Below, piece by piece: positions 61,353 through 64,000 of a stretch of 64,000 bases of DNA. Source of the stretch: JAAXGX01 sp965203565 (GTDB taxonomy: Bacteria > Acidobacteriota > Vicinamibacteria > Vicinamibacterales > UBA8438); the NCBI GenBank assembly GCA_965203565.1, contig OZ241896.1, positions 3,038,001 to 3,102,000 on the forward strand. Reading direction: 5' to 3'. The translations under genes and the position numbers were made by a program. The first letter of the stretch is position 1, and the number at the start of each line of letters is the position of its first letter. The notes below the pieces were generated by a model, which saw nothing but the letters and a program-made list of their open reading frames with translations, did not search any database and was not told the origin of the DNA.

Positions 61353-62258
61353 ATGCCCGATTTCGATCGACTGCTCGGCGCGGCGGACCGGCGGTGGCGC
61401 GCGATCGAGGCCGAGCGCCCCGAGATCGCCGCCGCCGTCGCCCTGCAGCGGCTCCTGGTCGCGCGCAGCTTCGACCTCGGAGCGATGCTCGACGAGCACG
61501 CGCCCGCCCGGCTCGCGCTGGCGCCGGCGGAAGCCGCTTCGAGGCTGAAGGCGAAGCGGCCGGCGCTGCCGGAGAGCGCCGTCGAGATCGAGGCCGCCCG
61601 GTTCGAGCCGTTCGTGCTGGCCTTCTGCGACGACCTGGCCCGGGGAGGCGCCGGCCGGCCGGCGGCGCGCGTCCGCGGCGTGATCGAGCGGCGCGAGATC
61701 GACCTCGGCTCGTTGCTCGCCGCCTCCCTGATGCGCCGCCAGCAGGACATCCGGACGGCTGCGCTGCACGCCGGGATCGCTCCGGACCTGCTGTGGCTGA
61801 CGGCCGAGCTCGGCGCGGCGCCGCTGGCGCACCGGCTGCAACGCCGGCACGTGACCGGCGCGGACGCCGGCGGGACGCTCCGCGCCGCGCTCGACGCCTG
61901 GGACCGGGGCAACTGTCCGGCGTGCGGATCGTGGCCGGCGCTGGCCGAGGTCGTCGCCGGCGACCGGCGCCTGCGCTGCTCGTTCTGCGGCGCCGCGTGG
62001 GGACAGGCCGCCCGCCGGTGCATCTACTGCGGCGAGGACGGGGAGGCGCTGCTGGCCGCGTCCGCGGCGAACGGGCGGCGGGACCGGATCGTCGAGCTGT
62101 GCCGGACGTGCCGGGGATATCTGAAACGGGTGACCGTGGACGGACCGACGCCGTTCGAGCTGCTGCCGGTGGAGGACCTGGCGTCGAGCGACCTCGACGC
62201 CGGCGCGGCCGAACGGGGCTATGCGCGTCCGCCGATGCCGGAAGTCGGAGCCGCATGA
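61353..62258 (+). CDS. fdhE: Formate dehydrogenase accessory protein FdhE
   Basis: 301-aa maturation factor for respiratory formate dehydrogenase. Four CxxC motifs mark the FdhE rubredoxin-like core: NCPACGSWP, RCSFCGAAWG, RCIYCGEDG and LCRTCRGYLKRV, with LLASLMRRQQ-type helices before them. It probably supports insertion of Fe-S or the sulfido ligand of the active site. ATG 61353 has GGAGGTG upstream. No formate dehydrogenase subunit gene is in the window; tRNA-Sec at 46184 fits such an enzyme. Confidence 0.88.
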   Translation: MPDFDRLLGAADRRWRAIEAERPEIAAAVALQRLLVARSFDLGAMLDEHAPARLALAPAEAASRLKAKRPALPESAVEIEAARFEPFVLAFCDDLARGGAGRPAARVRGVIERREIDLGSLLAASLMRRQQDIRTAALHAGIAPDLLWLTAELGAAPLAHRLQRRHVTGADAGGTLRAALDAWDRGNCPACGSWPALAEVVAGDRRLRCSFCGAAWGQAARRCIYCGEDGEALLAASAANGRRDRIVELCRTCRGYLKRVTVDGPTPFELLPVEDLASSDLDAGAAERGYARPPMPEVGAA

Positions 62259-62965
62259 TCGACTGCATGACGGCTCGTCAGCGAAAACTCCGCGCGAGGC
62301 TCCACCACGGGCTGTCGAAGGCCGGGGTCGGCGCGGCGCTCGTCGCGATCTCCCTCCTCGCCGGCGCCGCCCAGGACCGCGTCCCCCACCGCCGGCTCTT
62401 CCCGCCGGAGGACCTCGGCATTCTCGAAGGGCCCGACCGCGACGCGTGGCAGAAGCCGAACCAGGTCATGGACGCGCTCGGCATCGCCGCCGGCGCGGCG
62501 GTGGCTGACCTCGGCGCCGGCGGCGGATGGTTCACCGTCCGGCTCGCGCGGCGCGTCGGCCCGGACGGACTGGTCTACGCCCAGGACATCCAGCCGCGGA
62601 TGATCGAGTCGATCTCGCGCCGCGTCAGCCGCGAGGCGCTCACGAACGTGCGCACGATTCTCGGCGCGGCGGACGATCCGAAGCTGCCCGCCGGCCTCGA
62701 CGCGGTCCTGATCGTCGGCACGTACCCGGAGATCGCCGATCCGGTCACCCTCCTCGCCAACGTGGCGGCCGTCCTGAAGCCGGACGGCCGCCTCGGCATC
62801 GTCGACTTCACGCTGGAAGGCGGCGGTCCGGGACCTCCGATCGACGAACGGATCGAGCCGCGCCGGGTCATCGACGACGCCGAACGGGCGGGACTGCGCC
62901 TGCTCGCCCACGAGCGGTTCCTGCGCTACCAGTACCTGCTCGTCTTCGCGCCCGGCGGCGCATGA
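62255..62965 (+). CDS. Exported class I SAM-dependent methyltransferase
   Basis: 236-aa protein. N-terminal signal-like segment (VGAALVAISLLAGAAQ). SAM motif I AVADLGAGGGWFTVRLARRV, then LVYAQDIQPRMIESI and a motif GRLGIVDFTLEGGGPG. Substrate unknown. Its ATG overlaps the fdhE stop (ATGA). The codons for LHHGLSK are formed by 17 bp identical to the end of the dispersed element (62298-62314). Confidence 0.8.
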   Translation: MIDCMTARQRKLRARLHHGLSKAGVGAALVAISLLAGAAQDRVPHRRLFPPEDLGILEGPDRDAWQKPNQVMDALGIAAGAAVADLGAGGGWFTVRLARRVGPDGLVYAQDIQPRMIESISRRVSREALTNVRTILGAADDPKLPAGLDAVLIVGTYPEIADPVTLLANVAAVLKPDGRLGIVDFTLEGGGPGPPIDERIEPRRVIDDAERAGLRLLAHERFLRYQYLLVFAPGGA

Positions 62966-63744
62966 CGACCGCCCTGACCATCGCCGGCAGCGACTCCGGC
63001 GGCGGCGCCGGCGTTCAGGCCGACCTGAAGACGTTCGCGGCGCACGGCGTGTTCGGGCTGACCGCCGTGACGGCGGTGACCGCCCAGAACAGCCTCGGCG
63101 TGGCCGCGGTCCACCTCGTGCCCGCCGACGTCGTGGCCGCGCAGATCGAAGCGGTGGTCACCGACTTCGGCGCGGGCGCGGTCAAGACCGGCATGCTCGT
63201 CAACGCCGAGATCGTCGAAGCGGTGGCGGATCGCGCCGGCGCGCTCGACCTGCCCAACCTGGTCGTCGACCCGGTCATGGCCGCCGAAAGCGGCGGCAAG
63301 CTGCTCGCGGACGATGCGGTGGCGACGGTCAGGACCGCGCTGCTGCCGCGCGCGCGCGTCGTGACACCGAACCGGCGGGAGGCCGAGGTCCTGACGGGAC
63401 GCCCGATCGCCTCCGCGGCGGAGGCGCGGGACGCCGCGCGGCGGATTCACGACATGGGCCCGGCCGCCGTCATCGTCACGGGGGGGCACCTGCCCGGCGG
63501 CGAGGTCGTGGACGTTCTGTTCGACGGACGCGACCTGATCGAGCTCCGGGGCGCGCGCATCGACACGGTCCACCGTCACGGCACGGGATGCACGTTCGCC
63601 GCCGCCGTCGCCGCCGCGCTCGCGCTCGGCCGCACGCTGCCCGAGGCGGCGCAGGCGGCGAAGCGGTACGTGGAGCGGGGGTTGCGGCGCGCGCCGCGGA
63701 TCGGCCGCGGCCGCGGACCTATCGATCATTTCAGGCGAGAATGA
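62962..63744 (+). CDS. thiD: Hydroxymethylpyrimidine/phosphomethylpyrimidine kinase
   Basis: 260-aa thiamine biosynthesis kinase that phosphorylates HMP and HMP-phosphate. LTIAGSDSGGGAGVQADLKT binds substrate; VKTGMLVNAEIVEAVA, VVDPVMAAESGGKLL, VTPNRREAEVLTG and the anion-hole motif RHGTGCTFAAAVAAAL are all intact. ATG overlaps the previous stop. Grouped with fdhE and the methyltransferase in one operon. Confidence 0.94.
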   Translation: MTTALTIAGSDSGGGAGVQADLKTFAAHGVFGLTAVTAVTAQNSLGVAAVHLVPADVVAAQIEAVVTDFGAGAVKTGMLVNAEIVEAVADRAGALDLPNLVVDPVMAAESGGKLLADDAVATVRTALLPRARVVTPNRREAEVLTGRPIASAAEARDAARRIHDMGPAAVIVTGGHLPGGEVVDVLFDGRDLIELRGARIDTVHRHGTGCTFAAAVAAALALGRTLPEAAQAAKRYVERGLRRAPRIGRGRGPIDHFRRE

Positions 63745-63761
63745 CGCCCGCTTTGGCCATA

Positions 63762-63918
63762 CAGCCCGTGGTGGAACACCGCGTCGCGCCGAGAGCGGCG
63801 AGGCGCCCGCCTGACAAGGCGTGAGGAGGGCGCATATTGGGCATACGCAACCGACGAACAACGCCGTCAGGCGGGATGCATCGCTGCTCGAATGCAGCGG
63901 GGATTTCACCACGGGCTG
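63762..63918 (+). mobile_element. MITE-like inverted-repeat element, copy before moaE-like gene
   Basis: Full 157-bp copy. Flanks CATA (63758-63761) and TATA (63919-63922) match at three of four bases. Inner inverted repeat CCGCCTGAC (63807-63815) and GTCAGGCGG (63866-63874). The right end makes TGTATACT, a possible -10 box 10 bp before the next ATG. Confidence 0.9.
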
Positions 63919-63931
63919 TATACTCCAAAAA

Positions 63932-64000
63932 ATGTCGGTTTCGCGGTTCGCCGTCACCGACCGGCCGTTGCGCCTCGAAGAGGCGATCCGCGCGGTGGGC
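63932..64000 (+). CDS. moaE: Start of a probable molybdopterin synthase catalytic subunit (MoaE-like), cut by window end
   Basis: Only 23 codons are visible: MSVSRFAVTDRPLRL then EEAIRAVG. The F-x-V-T-D-x-P-L opening followed by a short helix is how MoaE proteins begin. With so little sequence the call is tentative, supported by neighbouring molybdoenzyme genes. Confidence 0.45.
   Translation, partial: MSVSRFAVTDRPLRLEEAIRAVG

Overview
The window is very GC-rich bacterial DNA with densely packed genes, many GTG/TTG starts and stop-start overlaps. An Oar-like TonB receptor with a carboxypeptidase-type plug extension, TolB-like (AVLPF-type) domains, PHM-like cytochromes, exported alpha/beta hydrolases and a lipoprotein-type isoaspartyl methyltransferase together suggest an Acidobacteriota genome, possibly Vicinamibacteria-like. 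This is inferred from gene content; no rRNA is present.

Layout. 1-6.9 kb: a TetR-controlled tripartite RND efflux operon whose pump gene runs off the left edge. 7-12.5 kb: an epoxide-hydrolase-like enzyme, a cytochrome c/copper monooxygenase-like protein and a large TonB receptor. 12.5-16.7 kb: a decayed array of three coiled-coil genes and two copies (one broken) of a HerA-like ATPase, invaded by a short mobile element. 16.6-23.5 kb: exported esterases and hydrolases, a PAL-like beta-propeller and an M20 peptidase. 23.5-28.7 kb: housekeeping genes (TPR regulator, glucokinase, polysaccharide deacetylase, PCMT, Mrp, DnaJ-like). 28.9-35.3 kb: accessory material, namely a MerR regulator with a VIT/VWA protein, a frameshifted DUF2335 gene, a NYN-LOTUS protein and nucleotidyltransferases of toxin-antitoxin type. 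35.3-43.2 kb: an AddAB-type helicase-nuclease operon. 43.4-48.5 kb: asparaginase, tRNA-Ala, a MocA-like enzyme, a cold-shock protein, tRNA-Sec, an AcuI-like reductase and a HAD phosphatase. 48.8-59.8 kb: a probable defence island with a 1135-aa protein, a 1672-aa DEAH helicase ending in DUF1998, and a single-chain DNA adenine methylase/BsuBI-PstI-type nuclease. 59.8-64 kb: a Fur-rubrerythrin fusion, ErpA, FdhE, a methyltransferase, ThiD and the start of a MoaE-like gene.

Two threads join separate loci. The first is a non-coding element of about 158 bp with terminal inverted repeats CAGCCCGTGGTGGAA and 4-bp target duplications. It occurs as four full copies and several relics, one full copy inside a dead ATPase gene. 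The second is a scattered set (tRNA-Sec, FdhE, MocA-like, MoaE-like) pointing to a molybdenum/selenocysteine formate dehydrogenase encoded elsewhere.
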